39,041 bases of DNA. Origin: Rhodocyclaceae bacterium. Its GTDB lineage: Bacteria > Pseudomonadota > Gammaproteobacteria > Burkholderiales > Rhodocyclaceae. The notes below the pieces were generated by a model that worked only from the letters and a program-made list of their open reading frames with translations, was not told the origin of the DNA and made no database searches. The stretch is from assembly GCA_024709955.1 (NCBI GenBank), contig JANJVS010000091.1, forward strand, positions 1 to 39,041. The letters run 5' to 3'. Below are positions 1 to 9,094 of the stretch, piece after piece. The position numbers and the translations under genes are program-made. Every line of letters begins with the position of its first letter. Within the stretch, counting starts at the first letter, position 1.

Positions 1-187
1 CGGTGCGGTCCTCACGGCCGATACGCTGGCACGTGCCCGCGCCGCGGGCATCGATGCCAAGGCGCGGCTGGCCGACAACGACGGCTACGGCTTCTTCGCC
101 GCGCTGAACGACCTCGTCGTCACCGGGCCGACGCGCACCAACGTGAACGATTTCCGGGCGATTTTCATAGAGGGAAATCCGCGTTAA
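1..187 (+). CDS. Glycerate 2-kinase (MOFRL family), C-terminal end
   Basis: The window opens inside a gene read in the frame starting at base 2 and ending with TAA at 185-187. The visible 61 residues include the stretches DNDGYGFFAAL and VVTGPTRTNVNDFRAIFI, which are typical of the C-terminal MOFRL domain of GckA/TtuD-type glycerate 2-kinases (older name: hydroxypyruvate reductase). The enzyme phosphorylates D-glycerate to 2-phosphoglycerate in the cytoplasm. It lies 51 bases upstream of glcD on the same strand, which suits a shared role: glycolate oxidised by GlcDEF gives glyoxylate, which reaches glycerate and then central metabolism. The start and most of the protein are outside the window, so ttuD and gckA cannot be told apart. 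Confidence 0.85.
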   Translation, partial: GAVLTADTLARARAAGIDAKARLADNDGYGFFAALNDLVVTGPTRTNVNDFRAIFIEGNPR

Positions 188-238
188 CCCGCATGGCCGC
201 CGGCCGGCGCAGACAGTACGATACGGGCTGGAGGAAAC

Positions 239-1717
239 ATGGGCTCACTCGAAGAATTCCGGCAACTCGGCGAAGGCGAGATCGCGCGCCTGATCGCCGG
301 CCTGCGCCGCATCCTGGCGACCGACTCCCTGCTGGTCGAGCAGGAGGACCTCGTCCCCTACGAGTGCGACGGCCTCACTGCCTACCGCCAGCTGCCGCTG
401 CTGGTGGCGCTGCCGACGACCGAGGACCAGGTCGTCGCCGTGCTCAAGCTCTGCCATGAACTGCGCGTGCCGGTGGTGGCGCGCGGCGCCGGCACCGGGC
501 TGTCGGGCGGCGCCACGCCGGTCCGGCACGGCGTCGTGCTGTCGCTGGCGAAGTTCATGCGCATCCTCGACATCGACCCGGTGGCGCGCACGGCGCGCGT
601 GCAGCCGGGCGTGCGCAACCTCGCCATCTCGGAGGCGGTGGCGCCCTACGCCCTCTACTACGCGCCCGATCCCTCCAGCCAGATCGCCTGCACCATCGGC
701 GGCAACGTCGCCGAGAATTCCGGCGGCGTGCACTGCCTGAAGTACGGCCTGACGGTGCACAACGTGCTGCGCGTGCGCGTGGCGCTGATCGACGGCACGG
801 TGGTGGAGATCGGCTCGGAGGGGCTCGATTCGCCCGGCTACGACCTGCTGGCCCTGATGATCGGCTCGGAGGGCATGCTCGGCGTGGTGCTCGAAGCCAC
901 GGTGAAGCTCACTCCCAAGCCCCAGGTGGCGAAGGTGGTGATGGCCTCCTTCGACGACATGACCAAGGCCGGCAACGCGGTGGCCGCCATCATCGCCGCC
1001 GGCATCATCCCCGCCGGGCTGGAGATGATGGACAAGCCGGCGACGCGCGCCGTCGAGGACTTCGTGCATGCCGGCTACGACCTCGACGCCGAGGCGATCC
1101 TGCTCGCCGAATCCGACGGCACGCCCGAGGAGGTGGAAGAGGAGATCGCCGCGATGAAGGCGGTGCTCGAAGGTGCCGGCGCGCGCGAGCTGCGCGTCTC
1201 GCAAAGCGAGGCCGAGCGCCTCAAGTTCTGGGCCGGCCGCAAGGCCGCCTTTCCGGCCGTCGGCCGCATCACGCCGGACTACCTGTGCATGGACGGCACG
1301 ATTCCGAGGAAGCACCTCGCCCACGTGCTGATCCGCATCGCCGAACTGGCGCGGCAGTACGACCTGCGCTGCGCCAACGTCTTCCATGCCGGCGACGGCA
1401 ACCTGCATCCGCTCATCATGTTCGACGCGAACAAGCCCGGCGAGCTGGAGCGCGCCACCGAGTTCGGTTCGCGCATCCTGGAGCTGTCCGTCGATGTCGG
1501 CGGCACCATTACCGGCGAGCACGGCGTCGGCATCGAGAAGGTCGGCCAGATGTGCGTGCAGTTCTCTCCCGAGGAGCTGGACGCCTTCCATGCCCTCAAG
1601 GCCGCCTTCGATCCGCAGGGCCTGCTCAACCCGGGCAAGGCGGTGCCGACGCCGCGCCGCTGTTCCGAATACCGCCTGACCGGCAGCGCCGGGCATGGAG
1701 AGGGGAGGGCGGCATGA
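239..1717 (+). CDS. glcD: Glycolate oxidase subunit GlcD (FAD-linked)
   Basis: This 492-residue protein is the flavin-binding catalytic subunit of glycolate oxidase, which oxidises glycolate to glyoxylate and passes electrons via GlcE/GlcF to the respiratory chain. The N-terminal half carries the PCMH-type FAD-binding fold, with ARGAGTGLSGGA (about residues 80-92) and CTIGGNVAENSGG (about 150-162). The C-terminal half is the FAD-oxidase C domain, with HAGDGNLHPLI and GEHGVGIEK. Length matches the family (about 499 in E. coli). The ATG at 239 has a good ribosome site, GGAGG at 230-234. The TGA overlaps the glcE ATG (ATGA, 1714-1717), so the two are probably translationally coupled. A D-lactate dehydrogenase role is less likely because glcE and glcF follow. 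Confidence 0.95.
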   Translation: MGSLEEFRQLGEGEIARLIAGLRRILATDSLLVEQEDLVPYECDGLTAYRQLPLLVALPTTEDQVVAVLKLCHELRVPVVARGAGTGLSGGATPVRHGVVLSLAKFMRILDIDPVARTARVQPGVRNLAISEAVAPYALYYAPDPSSQIACTIGGNVAENSGGVHCLKYGLTVHNVLRVRVALIDGTVVEIGSEGLDSPGYDLLALMIGSEGMLGVVLEATVKLTPKPQVAKVVMASFDDMTKAGNAVAAIIAAGIIPAGLEMMDKPATRAVEDFVHAGYDLDAEAILLAESDGTPEEVEEEIAAMKAVLEGAGARELRVSQSEAERLKFWAGRKAAFPAVGRITPDYLCMDGTIPRKHLAHVLIRIAELARQYDLRCANVFHAGDGNLHPLIMFDANKPGELERATEFGSRILELSVDVGGTITGEHGVGIEKVGQMCVQFSPEELDAFHALKAAFDPQGLLNPGKAVPTPRRCSEYRLTGSAGHGEGRAA

Positions 1718-2772
1718 GCGATATTTCCGCACAACTGATCGAGCGCATCCGCGCCGCAAGTTCGCCGCTGTGCATCCGCGGCGCCGGCAGCAAGGACTTC
1801 TACGGCAACGCGCCGCAGGGCGAGGTCCTCGACACGCGGGGCCACACGGGCATCGTCGCCTACGAGCCCACCGAGCTGTTCGTCACCGCGCGCGGCGGCA
1901 CGCAGCTCGCCGAGATCGAGGCGGCGCTCGCCGCGCAGGGCCAGTACCTGCCCTTCGAGCCGCCGCGCTTCGCGCCTGACAGCACCATCGGCGGGGTGGT
2001 CGCCGCCGGCCTCTCCGGCCCGCGCCGCGCCAGCGCCGGCAGCGTGCGCGACTACGTGCTCGGCGTGCGGCTGGTCGACGGCGCGGCGCGCGAGCTCGTC
2101 TTCGGCGGCCAGGTGATGAAGAACGTCGCCGGCTACGACGTCTCGCGCCTGATCGCCGGCAGCCTCGGCACGCTGGGGCTGATCCTCGACGTTTCCCTCA
2201 AGGTGCTGCCCAGGCCCGCCGCCGAGGCGACGCTGCGCTTCGAGCTCAAGCAGGCCGCTGCCCTCGACAAGCTCAACCGCTGGGCCGGCCAGCCGCTGCC
2301 CATCGTCGCCAGCGCGTGGGATGCGGGCGTGCTGACGCTGCGCCTCGCCGGCGCGCGCGCGGCGGTCGAGGCGGCGCAGCAAAAACTCGGCGCCGATGGG
2401 ACGGTGGATGCGGGCGCCTTCTGGGACGAGCTGCGCGACCAGAGGACGACCTTCTTCGCCGGCGACGCCCCGCTGTGGCGCCTCTCGGTGCCCTCGGTGG
2501 CGCCCGTCATCGACCTGCCCGGGGCGACGCTGATCGAGTGGGGCGGCGCGCAGCGCTGGCTGCGCACGGACGCGCCCGCCACGACCGTGCGCGCGGCGGC
2601 GGCCGCCGTCGGCGGCAGCGCGGCGCTCTACCGCGCCCCCGCCGAACTCAAGGCGGCAGCCGGCGCCTTCGCGCCGCTGCCCGAGCCGCTCGCGGCGCTG
2701 CAGCGCCGCCTCAAGGCCGCCTTCGACCCGCGCGGCATCCTCAACCCCGGCCGTCTCTACAAGGAAATCTGA
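1714..2772 (+). CDS. glcE: Glycolate oxidase subunit GlcE (FAD-binding)
   Basis: This 352-residue protein is the second, smaller FAD-binding subunit of glycolate oxidase. The open frame runs far upstream, but the start is set at the ATG overlapping the glcD stop, where the protein begins MSDISAQLIERI and becomes GlcE-like at once. The PCMH-type FAD fold is visible in IRGAGSKDFYG, VAYEPTELFVTARGGT and GGVVAAGLSGPRRASAGSVRDYVLGV, followed by GQVMKNVAGYDVSRL. The C-terminal substrate domain is short, as usual for GlcE, and ends with the family motif RLKAAFDPRGILNPGR. The gene sits between glcD (4-base overlap) and glcF (2 bases downstream), as in other glc operons. Confidence 0.94.
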   Translation: MSDISAQLIERIRAASSPLCIRGAGSKDFYGNAPQGEVLDTRGHTGIVAYEPTELFVTARGGTQLAEIEAALAAQGQYLPFEPPRFAPDSTIGGVVAAGLSGPRRASAGSVRDYVLGVRLVDGAARELVFGGQVMKNVAGYDVSRLIAGSLGTLGLILDVSLKVLPRPAAEATLRFELKQAAALDKLNRWAGQPLPIVASAWDAGVLTLRLAGARAAVEAAQQKLGADGTVDAGAFWDELRDQRTTFFAGDAPLWRLSVPSVAPVIDLPGATLIEWGGAQRWLRTDAPATTVRAAAAAVGGSAALYRAPAELKAAAGAFAPLPEPLAALQRRLKAAFDPRGILNPGRLYKEI

Positions 2773-2774
2773 GC

Positions 2775-4028
2775 ATGGAGACGCATCTCGCCGATTTCAT
2801 CCGCGACACGCGCGCCGGCCGGGAGGCCGAGGCCATCCTGCGCAAGTGCGTGCACTGCGGCTTCTGCACCGCCACCTGCCCGACCTACCAGCTGCTCGGC
2901 GACGAGCTCGACGGGCCGCGCGGCCGCATCTACCTCATCAAGCAGGTGCTCGAAGGCGCCGTGCCGACGGAAAAGACCCGCCTGCACCTCGACCGCTGCC
3001 TGACCTGCCGTTCCTGCGAATCCACCTGCCCGTCGGGCGTGCAGTACTCGCGCCTGCTCGACATCGGCCGCGAGATCGTCGAGGCGCGCGTGCCGCGGAA
3101 GGGCATCGACGGCCTGCTGCGCACGGCCCTGCGCGAGGCGCTGCCGCGCACGACCCTGTTCGGCATCGCGATGAAGCTGGGCCAGCTGGTGCGCCCCCTG
3201 CTGCCCGGCGCGCTCAAGGCCAAGGTGCCGCCGCTGACCTCCGCCGGCACCCTGCCGGCCGCGGCGCCGGCGACCCTGCCGCGCAAGATGCTCGCGCTCG
3301 CCGGCTGCGCCCAGCCTGCCATGTACCCGAACATCAACGGCGCGACGCGGCGCGTGCTGGCACGGCTCGGCATCGACCTTTGTGAGGCGCCCGGCGCGGG
3401 CTGCTGCGGCGCGGTCCGGCTGCACCTCAACGACGCGGAAGGCGCGCGGCAGGACGCGCGGCGCAACATCGACGCCTGGTGGCCGCATATCGCGGCGGGC
3501 GCCGAGGCGGTGGTGATCACGGCCTCCGGCTGCGGCGTGCAGGTCAAGGACTACGGCCACCTGCTGCAGGACGATCCGGCCTACGCGGACAAGGCGGCGC
3601 GCATCGCCGCCCTGGCGCGCGACGTCAGCGAGGTGGTGGCGGCCGAGCAGGATGCCCTGCTGAAGCTCCTCGAAAACCCGGCGCTCGCGGCACGGTGCGA
3701 AAGCGTGCGGCTGGCCTTCCACGCGCCCTGCACCCTGCAGCACGGCCTCAAGCTGCGCGGCGGCGTCGAGGCGCTGCTGACGGCGGCCGGCTTCGAGCTG
3801 ACGCCGGTGGCCGACGCCCATCTCTGCTGCGGCTCTGCGGGCACCTATTCGATCCTCCAGCCCGAGCTGTCCCTGCGCCTGCGCGACAACAAGATCGCCG
3901 CGCTGACCGCCGGCGGACCGGCGGGCATCGCCAGCGCGAACATCGGCTGCATCGCACATTTGCAATCTGCTACCGGTATACCCCTAAAGCATTGGATAGA
4001 ATGGCTGGACGAGCGGTTGCAGTCCTAG
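2775..4028 (+). CDS. glcF: Glycolate oxidase iron-sulfur subunit GlcF
   Basis: This 417-residue protein is the electron-transfer subunit of glycolate oxidase. Near the N terminus are two 4Fe-4S motifs, CVHCGFCTATCP (about residues 27-38) and CLTCRSCESTCP (about 77-88). The C-terminal half holds two CCG (cysteine-rich) domains, seen in APGAGCCGAVRLHLND and in HAPCTLQHG with LCCGSAGTYS. This arrangement is the standard GlcF and lactate-utilisation architecture; electrons pass from the GlcD/GlcE flavins to quinone at the membrane. The start is the ATG 2 bases after the glcE stop; the longer open frame upstream is only a shadow of glcE. The stop is followed within 10 bases by the next gene, so the transcript may continue into the HDOD gene. 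Confidence 0.95.
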   Translation: METHLADFIRDTRAGREAEAILRKCVHCGFCTATCPTYQLLGDELDGPRGRIYLIKQVLEGAVPTEKTRLHLDRCLTCRSCESTCPSGVQYSRLLDIGREIVEARVPRKGIDGLLRTALREALPRTTLFGIAMKLGQLVRPLLPGALKAKVPPLTSAGTLPAAAPATLPRKMLALAGCAQPAMYPNINGATRRVLARLGIDLCEAPGAGCCGAVRLHLNDAEGARQDARRNIDAWWPHIAAGAEAVVITASGCGVQVKDYGHLLQDDPAYADKAARIAALARDVSEVVAAEQDALLKLLENPALAARCESVRLAFHAPCTLQHGLKLRGGVEALLTAAGFELTPVADAHLCCGSAGTYSILQPELSLRLRDNKIAALTAGGPAGIASANIGCIAHLQSATGIPLKHWIEWLDERLQS

Positions 4029-4037
4029 GGAGTTTTG

Positions 4038-4889
4038 ATGCAGTTCAATGAAAAAGAAGCGCTGGAGCGCCTGGCGAAGCAGGGTGTGAAGATTCCGCCG
4101 CAGCCGCGGGTGCTGGTGGAGTTGCAGAAGCTGCTGGTTTCCGACGATTACGAGATGCGCTCGGTCGCCAGGGTGATCGGCCAGGACCCGGGCATCGTCG
4201 CGCTGCTGTTCCGTCTGGCGCGCTCGCCGGCCTTCTCGCGCGGCAAGAAGATCGATTCCCTCGAACAGATCCTCATGGTGGTCGGCATCAAGCAGGTGTT
4301 CAACCTGGTGCAGGCGGCCGCCCTGTCCGCGACCATCGGCGACAAGACGCGGCGTGCCTTCGAGGTGTTCTGGAACCGCGCCCACGAGATCGCGCAGATG
4401 GCGGCGATCATCGCCGAGGACCGCGTCTCGGTCTGCAACGTCTTCCCCGACCAGGCCTACCTCGCCGGCATCTTCCACGAATGCGGCGTGCCGGTGCTGA
4501 TGCTGCGCTTTCCCCGCTATTGCGCCGCCCTGCAGCTGGACAATGCCACCTGCTGGCCGAACCTGTCCGAGGAGGACGCCAAGTTCAAGGTGGACCACTG
4601 CTCGGTGGGCTATCTGGTGGCGCGCCACTGGGGCCTGCCCGATTTCGTCTGCGACGCCATCCGCTACCACCACGATCTGCCCGAGGAGAACACCGTCGGC
4701 GCCTCCGTGACGCTGGTGGCGATCATCCAACTCGCCGCGCACTTCTACCACATGCTGCATCACGTGGACGATCCGCTGTGGGGCAGGATCGGCACCCGGG
4801 TGCTGACCGAGATCGGCTTCGGTCCCGAGGACGAGAAGGACTACTACGACCTGATCAGCAACAGCTTCCTCGACCGGGCCGGGGCATGA
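4038..4889 (+). CDS. HDOD domain signalling protein
   Basis: This 283-residue protein is almost entirely one HDOD domain, a degenerate relative of HD phosphohydrolases. The pattern is clear in KIPPQPRVLVELQKLL near the N terminus, VIGQDPGIVALLFRLARSPAF (about residues 46-66), LEQILMVVGIKQVFNLV, and later AYLAGIFHECG, VDHCSVGYLVARHWGLP and AIRYHHD. The usual metal-binding HD pair reads H-E in FHECG, so hydrolase activity is unlikely, as for most HDOD proteins. Family members act as regulators in cyclic-nucleotide signalling, cell division or stress; the target here is unknown. An ATG (4038) and an in-frame TTG (4035) are possible; GGAG at 4029-4032 suits the ATG. It directly follows glcF. Confidence 0.85.
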   Translation: MQFNEKEALERLAKQGVKIPPQPRVLVELQKLLVSDDYEMRSVARVIGQDPGIVALLFRLARSPAFSRGKKIDSLEQILMVVGIKQVFNLVQAAALSATIGDKTRRAFEVFWNRAHEIAQMAAIIAEDRVSVCNVFPDQAYLAGIFHECGVPVLMLRFPRYCAALQLDNATCWPNLSEEDAKFKVDHCSVGYLVARHWGLPDFVCDAIRYHHDLPEENTVGASVTLVAIIQLAAHFYHMLHHVDDPLWGRIGTRVLTEIGFGPEDEKDYYDLISNSFLDRAGA

Positions 4890-4905
4890 ACCCAGGGAGA
4901 ACGGG

Positions 4906-5160
4906 ATGGACGAGAACGGCGGCGCGACAGCGGACGAGCGGCGGGTGAACGTGGAAATCCGCCAGATATTCCTGGATGCCTACGAAGTGCTCGAACCCTT
5001 CTTCGACCCGAAGAACCAGTGGGCGGGGCACAGCCACGAGCATCTCGCCTTCCGCGCCCTGCACGAGCGCTTTCCCCAGCTGACACCCCAGCAGGTGCAG
5101 ATTCTCGTCGAGGCGGCGCGGCGCGTCTTCAACTCCGGCGACGCCCCCCGGCCGGCCTGA
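4906..5160 (+). CDS. Small conserved-looking protein of unknown function (84 aa)
   Basis: This 84-residue protein starts at an ATG 16 bases after the HDOD stop with a clear ribosome site (AGGGAGA, about 4894-4900). It has no signal peptide or membrane segment and is predicted to be cytoplasmic and largely helical. The central part, EIRQIFLDAYEVLEPFFDP, is amphipathic. The second half contains HSHEHLAFRALHERFP and a QQVQILVEAARRVF helix. I do not recognise the family. Position and spacing suggest co-transcription with the HDOD gene, perhaps as a partner or regulator, but no function can be given from sequence alone. Confidence 0.7.
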   Translation: MDENGGATADERRVNVEIRQIFLDAYEVLEPFFDPKNQWAGHSHEHLAFRALHERFPQLTPQQVQILVEAARRVFNSGDAPRPA

Positions 5161-5212
5161 GCGCGCCGAATGCGCGGACGGCGCGGTCGCGCGCATATTC
5201 GGAACAGACTCT

Positions 5213-5218
5213 TATAAT
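5213..5218 (+). promoter_or_regulatory. Consensus -10 box just before the PP2C start
   Basis: A perfect TATAAT lies 6 bases before the ATG at 5225. Transcription would normally begin about 6-8 bases after such a box, at or near the A of that ATG. No Shine-Dalgarno sequence precedes the ATG. No good -35 hexamer is visible at the usual distance; the best is a weak TCGCGC around 5187. The site therefore suggests a separate promoter for the phosphatase giving a nearly leaderless message, but it could be fortuitous. Confidence 0.4.
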
Positions 5219-5224
5219 CGGCCC

Positions 5225-6013
5225 ATGGCCTTCACCATCGAAACCTGTACCGCGCAGCACATCGGCGACCGCAAGGAGCAGCAGGACCGCGTCGGCCTGT
5301 TCGCGCATCCGGCCCAGAAGGGCACGCTGCTGGCCGTGCTGGCCGACGGCATGGGCGGGCACACCGGCGGCGCGCTGGCGGCCGAGCAGGTGGTCCAGTC
5401 GGCGAAGAACAATTTCCAGAGCGGCGCGCTGACGGCGGACGGCATCCAGGCCACGCTGGCGGCGGGCATCAACGACGCCCACGACGGCATCAAGCTCACC
5501 GCGCTCTCCAGCGAGCAGGACCCGCACAGCACCGCCTGTCTGTTCATCCTCCAGCCCGGGCGCGCCGACTGGGCGCACTGCGGCGATTCGCGCATCTACC
5601 ATTTTCGCGACGGCGCCAAGGTGTCGCGCAGCTTCGACCACTCCCACGTGATGAACCTCGTGAAGATGGGCTATCTCACCGAGGAGCAGGCCGAGCACCA
5701 TCCCCAGAAAAACCTGCTGATTTCCTGCCTCGGCGACGACGCGGCGCCGAAGATCGACTTCGGCGCGACCGCCCCCCTTGTCGGCGGCGACTGCTTCCTG
5801 CTTTGTTCCGACGGCCTCTGGGCCTATTTCAGCGACGACGAACTGGGCCGCGTGCTGCACGAGTTCCCGGTGCGGCAGGCGGCCGAGATCCTCATCAACA
5901 CGGCGCGCGACCGCGCCAAGGGCCATGGCGACAACTGCTCCCTCGCCATCGTGCGCCTCCGGGAAGTCGTCGAGGAAAAGCCCGCGCCGCTGTGGAAGCA
6001 AGCCCCGAAATAA
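5225..6013 (+). CDS. PP2C-family serine/threonine protein phosphatase
   Basis: This 262-residue protein is a single PP2C (PPM) phosphatase domain, a metal-dependent enzyme that removes phosphate from Ser/Thr residues. Metal-binding and catalytic motifs appear in order: GDRKEQQDRVG (about residues 15-25), LADGMGGHTGG (about 40-50), WAHCGDSRIYHFRDG (about 117-131), LLCSDGLWAYFSDDEL (about 195-210) and GHGDNCSLAIVRL near the end. It resembles the stand-alone cytoplasmic phosphatases (PrpC/Stp type) that counteract Hanks-type kinases, but no kinase gene lies in the window. It has no membrane segment. The gene has no evident Shine-Dalgarno site and a TATAAT box almost touching the start codon. Confidence 0.92.
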   Translation: MAFTIETCTAQHIGDRKEQQDRVGLFAHPAQKGTLLAVLADGMGGHTGGALAAEQVVQSAKNNFQSGALTADGIQATLAAGINDAHDGIKLTALSSEQDPHSTACLFILQPGRADWAHCGDSRIYHFRDGAKVSRSFDHSHVMNLVKMGYLTEEQAEHHPQKNLLISCLGDDAAPKIDFGATAPLVGGDCFLLCSDGLWAYFSDDELGRVLHEFPVRQAAEILINTARDRAKGHGDNCSLAIVRLREVVEEKPAPLWKQAPK

Positions 6014-6087
6014 GCATTCGGTAATATACTGGCCTGTTGCTCGGGACCGTCCGGCGGACCCGGGAAGAACACGATAGGGGGATAACC

Positions 6088-7671
6088 ATGCCATTGACGA
6101 TCGGAGTACCGAGGGAAACCTACACGGGCGAAAAGCGTGTCGCCACCGTGCCCGAAGTCGTCGAGAAACTGATCAAGCTCGGTTTCGCCGTCAGCGTCGA
6201 AGCCGGCGCGGGCGATGCCGCCAATTGCGCCGACGACACCTACCGTGCCGCCGGCGCCGAGATTTGCACCGATGCCGCGAGCCTGTGGGCCAAGGCCGAC
6301 ATCGTCTTCAAGGTGCGTCCGCCTTCCCTGGCCGAGGTCGCTCTGATGAAGCAGGGCGGCGCGCTGGTCGGCTTCGTCTGGCCGGCGCAGAACCTCGAGT
6401 TGATGCAGGCGCTGGCCGCCAGGCAGGCCACCGTGCTGGCCATCGACTGCCTGCCGCGCATGCTCTCCCGCGCCCAGAAGATGGATGCGCTGACCTCGAT
6501 GGCCGGCATCAGCGGCTACCGCGCCGTCATCGAGGCCGCCAACGCCTTCGGCCGCTTCTTCGCCGGCCAGATCACCGCCGCCGGCAAGGTGCCGCCGGCC
6601 AAGGTCTTCATCGCCGGCGCCGGCGTGGCCGGCCTCGCGGCGATCGGCACGGCGGCGGGCCTCGGCGCCATCGTGCGCGCCAACGACACCCGCGCCGAAG
6701 TCGCCGACCAGGTCAAGTCGATGGGCGGCGAATTCGTCAAGGTCGATTACGAGGAGGAAGGCTCCGGCGGCGGCGGCTACGCCAAGGTGATGTCCGAAGG
6801 CTTCCAGGCGGCGCAGCGCGCGATGTACGCCACGCAGGCCCGCGAGGTGGACATCATCATCACCACCGCGCTGATCCCCGGCAAGCCGGCGCCGCGCCTC
6901 ATCAGCGCCGAGATGGTCAAGACCATGAAGCCCGGCAGCGTCATCGTGGACATGGCGGCGGAGCAGGGCGGCAACTGCGAGCTCACCGAGCCCGGCCAGG
7001 CCGTCGTCAAGCACGGCGTCACCATCATCGGCTACACCGACCTGCCCTCGCGCCTCGCCAAGCAGTCCTCCACGCTCTACGCGACCAACCTGCTGCGCCT
7101 CACCGAGGAGCTCTGCAAGGCCAAGGACGGCAACATCGACGTCAACATGGAAGACGACGCGATCCGCGGCCTGACGGTCATCAAGAACGGCGAGGTCACC
7201 TGGCCGGCGCCCGCGCCCAAGCTGCCCGCCGCGCCCGCGCCCAAGCCGGCGACGGCGGCGGTCGAGAAGAAGCCGTCCGGCCATGGCCACGGCGCCGGCG
7301 CGCCCATGGCCGCCTCCTCGCTGGCGATCATCTTCGGCATCGGCGCCGCGCTGTTCTGGCTGGTCGGCGCCTATGCGCCGGCGAGCTTCCTCTCGCATTT
7401 CACCGTGTTCGTGCTGGCCTGCTTCGTCGGCTACATGGTGATCTGGAACGTCACGCCCTCGCTGCACACGCCTCTGATGAGCGTCACCAACGCCATCTCC
7501 AGCATCATCTGCATCGGCGCGCTGATCCAGATCGCCCCGCCGGAGATGGGCGGCGCCCGCCCCGACGGCCTGATCCGCTGGCTGGCGGTGGTCGGCATCG
7601 CCCTCACGGCGATCAACATGTTCGGCGGCTTCGCGGTGACCCGCCGCATGCTCGCGATGTTCCGCAAGTAA
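6088..7671 (+). CDS. pntA: NAD(P) transhydrogenase subunit alpha PntA
   Basis: This 527-residue protein is the alpha subunit of the proton-translocating transhydrogenase, which transfers hydride between NADH and NADP+ driven by the proton gradient. The first 380 residues form the NAD(H)-binding domain [19 protein letters not shown] at the N terminus, the Rossmann motif in [20 protein letters not shown], and [21 protein letters not shown] Pro/Ala-rich linker leads to four predicted membrane helices (about 408-525), among them [17 protein letters not shown] and [16 protein letters not shown]. It is the single-chain E. coli type, not split into PntAA/PntAB. An earlier in-frame start exists at 6037, but the ATG at 6088 has a strong ribosome site (AGGGGGAT at 6076-6083). 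pntB follows after 13 bases. Confidence 0.95.
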   Translation: MPLTIGVPRETYTGEKRVATVPEVVEKLIKLGFAVSVEAGAGDAANCADDTYRAAGAEICTDAASLWAKADIVFKVRPPSLAEVALMKQGGALVGFVWPAQNLELMQALAARQATVLAIDCLPRMLSRAQKMDALTSMAGISGYRAVIEAANAFGRFFAGQITAAGKVPPAKVFIAGAGVAGLAAIGTAAGLGAIVRANDTRAEVADQVKSMGGEFVKVDYEEEGSGGGGYAKVMSEGFQAAQRAMYATQAREVDIIITTALIPGKPAPRLISAEMVKTMKPGSVIVDMAAEQGGNCELTEPGQAVVKHGVTIIGYTDLPSRLAKQSSTLYATNLLRLTEELCKAKDGNIDVNMEDDAIRGLTVIKNGEVTWPAPAPKLPAAPAPKPATAAVEKKPSGHGHGAGAPMAASSLAIIFGIGAALFWLVGAYAPASFLSHFTVFVLACFVGYMVIWNVTPSLHTPLMSVTNAISSIICIGALIQIAPPEMGGARPDGLIRWLAVVGIALTAINMFGGFAVTRRMLAMFRK

Positions 7672-7684
7672 GGAGAACGGAAAA

Positions 7685-9094
7685 ATGTCAGCCAGCCTCG
7701 CCACCGTCTCCTACCTCGGCGCCATCATCCTTTTCATCCTCAGCCTCGGCGGCCTCTCGAATCCCGAGACCGCGCGGCGCGGCAACCTCTACGGCATCGC
7801 CGGCATGACCATCGCCGTGCTCGCCACGGTGTTCGGCCCGCGCGTCACCCTCGCCGGCATCCCCTGGATCGTCGGCGCCATGCTCGTCGGCGCCAGCATC
7901 GGCCTGCTCGCCGCGAAGAAGGTGCAGATGACGCAGATGCCCGAGCTGGTCGCGCTGATGCACAGCCTCGTGGGCCTCGCCGCCTGCCTGGTGGGCTTCG
8001 CCAGCTACGTGGATAGCTCGGTCGCCTTCAGCGGCGCCGAGAAGGTCATCCACGAGATCGAGATCTACGTCGGCATCTACATCGGCGCCGTCACCTTCTC
8101 CGGCTCGATCGTCGCCTTCGGCAAGCTCTCCGGCAAGATCGGCGGCAAGCCGATGCTGCTGCCGGGACGCCACGCCATCAACCTGGTCGGCGCGCTGGTC
8201 GTCATCTACTACGGCTACGCCTTCCTCCAGGCGCCGAGCGTCGAGGCCGGCATGCCGGCGCTGATCGTCATGACCGCGATCGGCCTGCTGTTCGGCATCC
8301 ACATGGTGATGGCGATCGGCGGCGCCGACATGCCCGTCGTCGTCTCGATGCTCAACTCCTACTCGGGCTGGGCGGCGGCGGCCACCGGCTTCATGCTCTC
8401 CAACGACCTGCTGATCGTCGTCGGCGCGCTGGTCGGCTCCTCGGGCGCGATCCTCTCCTACATCATGTGCCGGGCGATGAACCGCAACTTCATCAGCGTG
8501 ATCGCCGGCGGCTTCGGCACCGGCGATGGCGCCAAGGCCGGTGCCGGCGGCCAGGCGCCGCAGGGCGAAGTCACGGCGATCTCCGCGGTCGAGACCGCCG
8601 AGCTGCTCAGGGAGGCCAAGAACGTCGTCATCGTGCCGGGCTACGGCATGGCCGTGGCCCAGGCCCAGCACACGGTGTACGAGATCACCAAGCTGCTGCG
8701 CGAGAAGGGCGTCAATGTGCGCTTCGGCATCCATCCGGTGGCCGGCCGCATGCCCGGCCACATGAACGTGCTGCTCGCCGAGGCCAAGGTGCCCTACGAC
8801 ATCGTGCTGGAAATGGACGAGATCAACGACGACTTTCCCGACACCGACGTCTCGATGGTGATCGGCGCCAACGACATCGTGAACCCCTCGGCCGAGGACG
8901 ATCCCGCCAGCCCGATCGCCGGCATGCCGGTGCTGCAGGTCTGGAAGGCCAAGACCTCGATCGTCATGAAGCGCTCGATGGCCTCCGGCTACGCCGGCGT
9001 CGACAACCCACTGTTCTACAAGGACAACAACCGCATGCTGTTCGGCGACGCCAAGAAGATGCTCGACGAGGTGCTCGCCGCGCTCAAGGGCTGA
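7685..9094 (+). CDS. pntB: NAD(P) transhydrogenase subunit beta PntB
   Basis: This 469-residue protein is the beta subunit of the transhydrogenase. The N-terminal part of about 265 residues is a bundle of roughly nine membrane helices forming much of the proton path. After a short linker (about 275-295), the C-terminal NADP(H)-binding domain III carries [50 protein letters not shown] and [17 protein letters not shown], all characteristic of PntB. The start has a good ribosome site (AAGGAGAAC at 7670-7678). It forms a two-gene operon with pntA, giving the integral membrane complex. A hairpin followed by TTTT lies 33 bases after the stop. Confidence 0.96.
   Translation: MSASLATVSYLGAIILFILSLGGLSNPETARRGNLYGIAGMTIAVLATVFGPRVTLAGIPWIVGAMLVGASIGLLAAKKVQMTQMPELVALMHSLVGLAACLVGFASYVDSSVAFSGAEKVIHEIEIYVGIYIGAVTFSGSIVAFGKLSGKIGGKPMLLPGRHAINLVGALVVIYYGYAFLQAPSVEAGMPALIVMTAIGLLFGIHMVMAIGGADMPVVVSMLNSYSGWAAAATGFMLSNDLLIVVGALVGSSGAILSYIMCRAMNRNFISVIAGGFGTGDGAKAGAGGQAPQGEVTAISAVETAELLREAKNVVIVPGYGMAVAQAQHTVYEITKLLREKGVNVRFGIHPVAGRMPGHMNVLLAEAKVPYDIVLEMDEINDDFPDTDVSMVIGANDIVNPSAEDDPASPIAGMPVLQVWKAKTSIVMKRSMASGYAGVDNPLFYKDNNRMLFGDAKKMLDEVLAALKG

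Noticed and set aside
245-1759. Long open frame (504 codons) on the minus strand opposite glcD
   Set aside because: It is low in complexity, His/Arg/Gly-rich and lacks family motifs. It is an antisense shadow caused by high GC and strong codon bias; the same holds for similar long frames opposite the transhydrogenase, channel-subunit, exporter and kinase genes.
1660-5207. Twelve-base match (TATTCGGAACAG and its complement) between the end of glcD and the PP2C upstream region
   Set aside because: In 39 kb many 12-base matches are expected by chance, and one copy is inside coding sequence.
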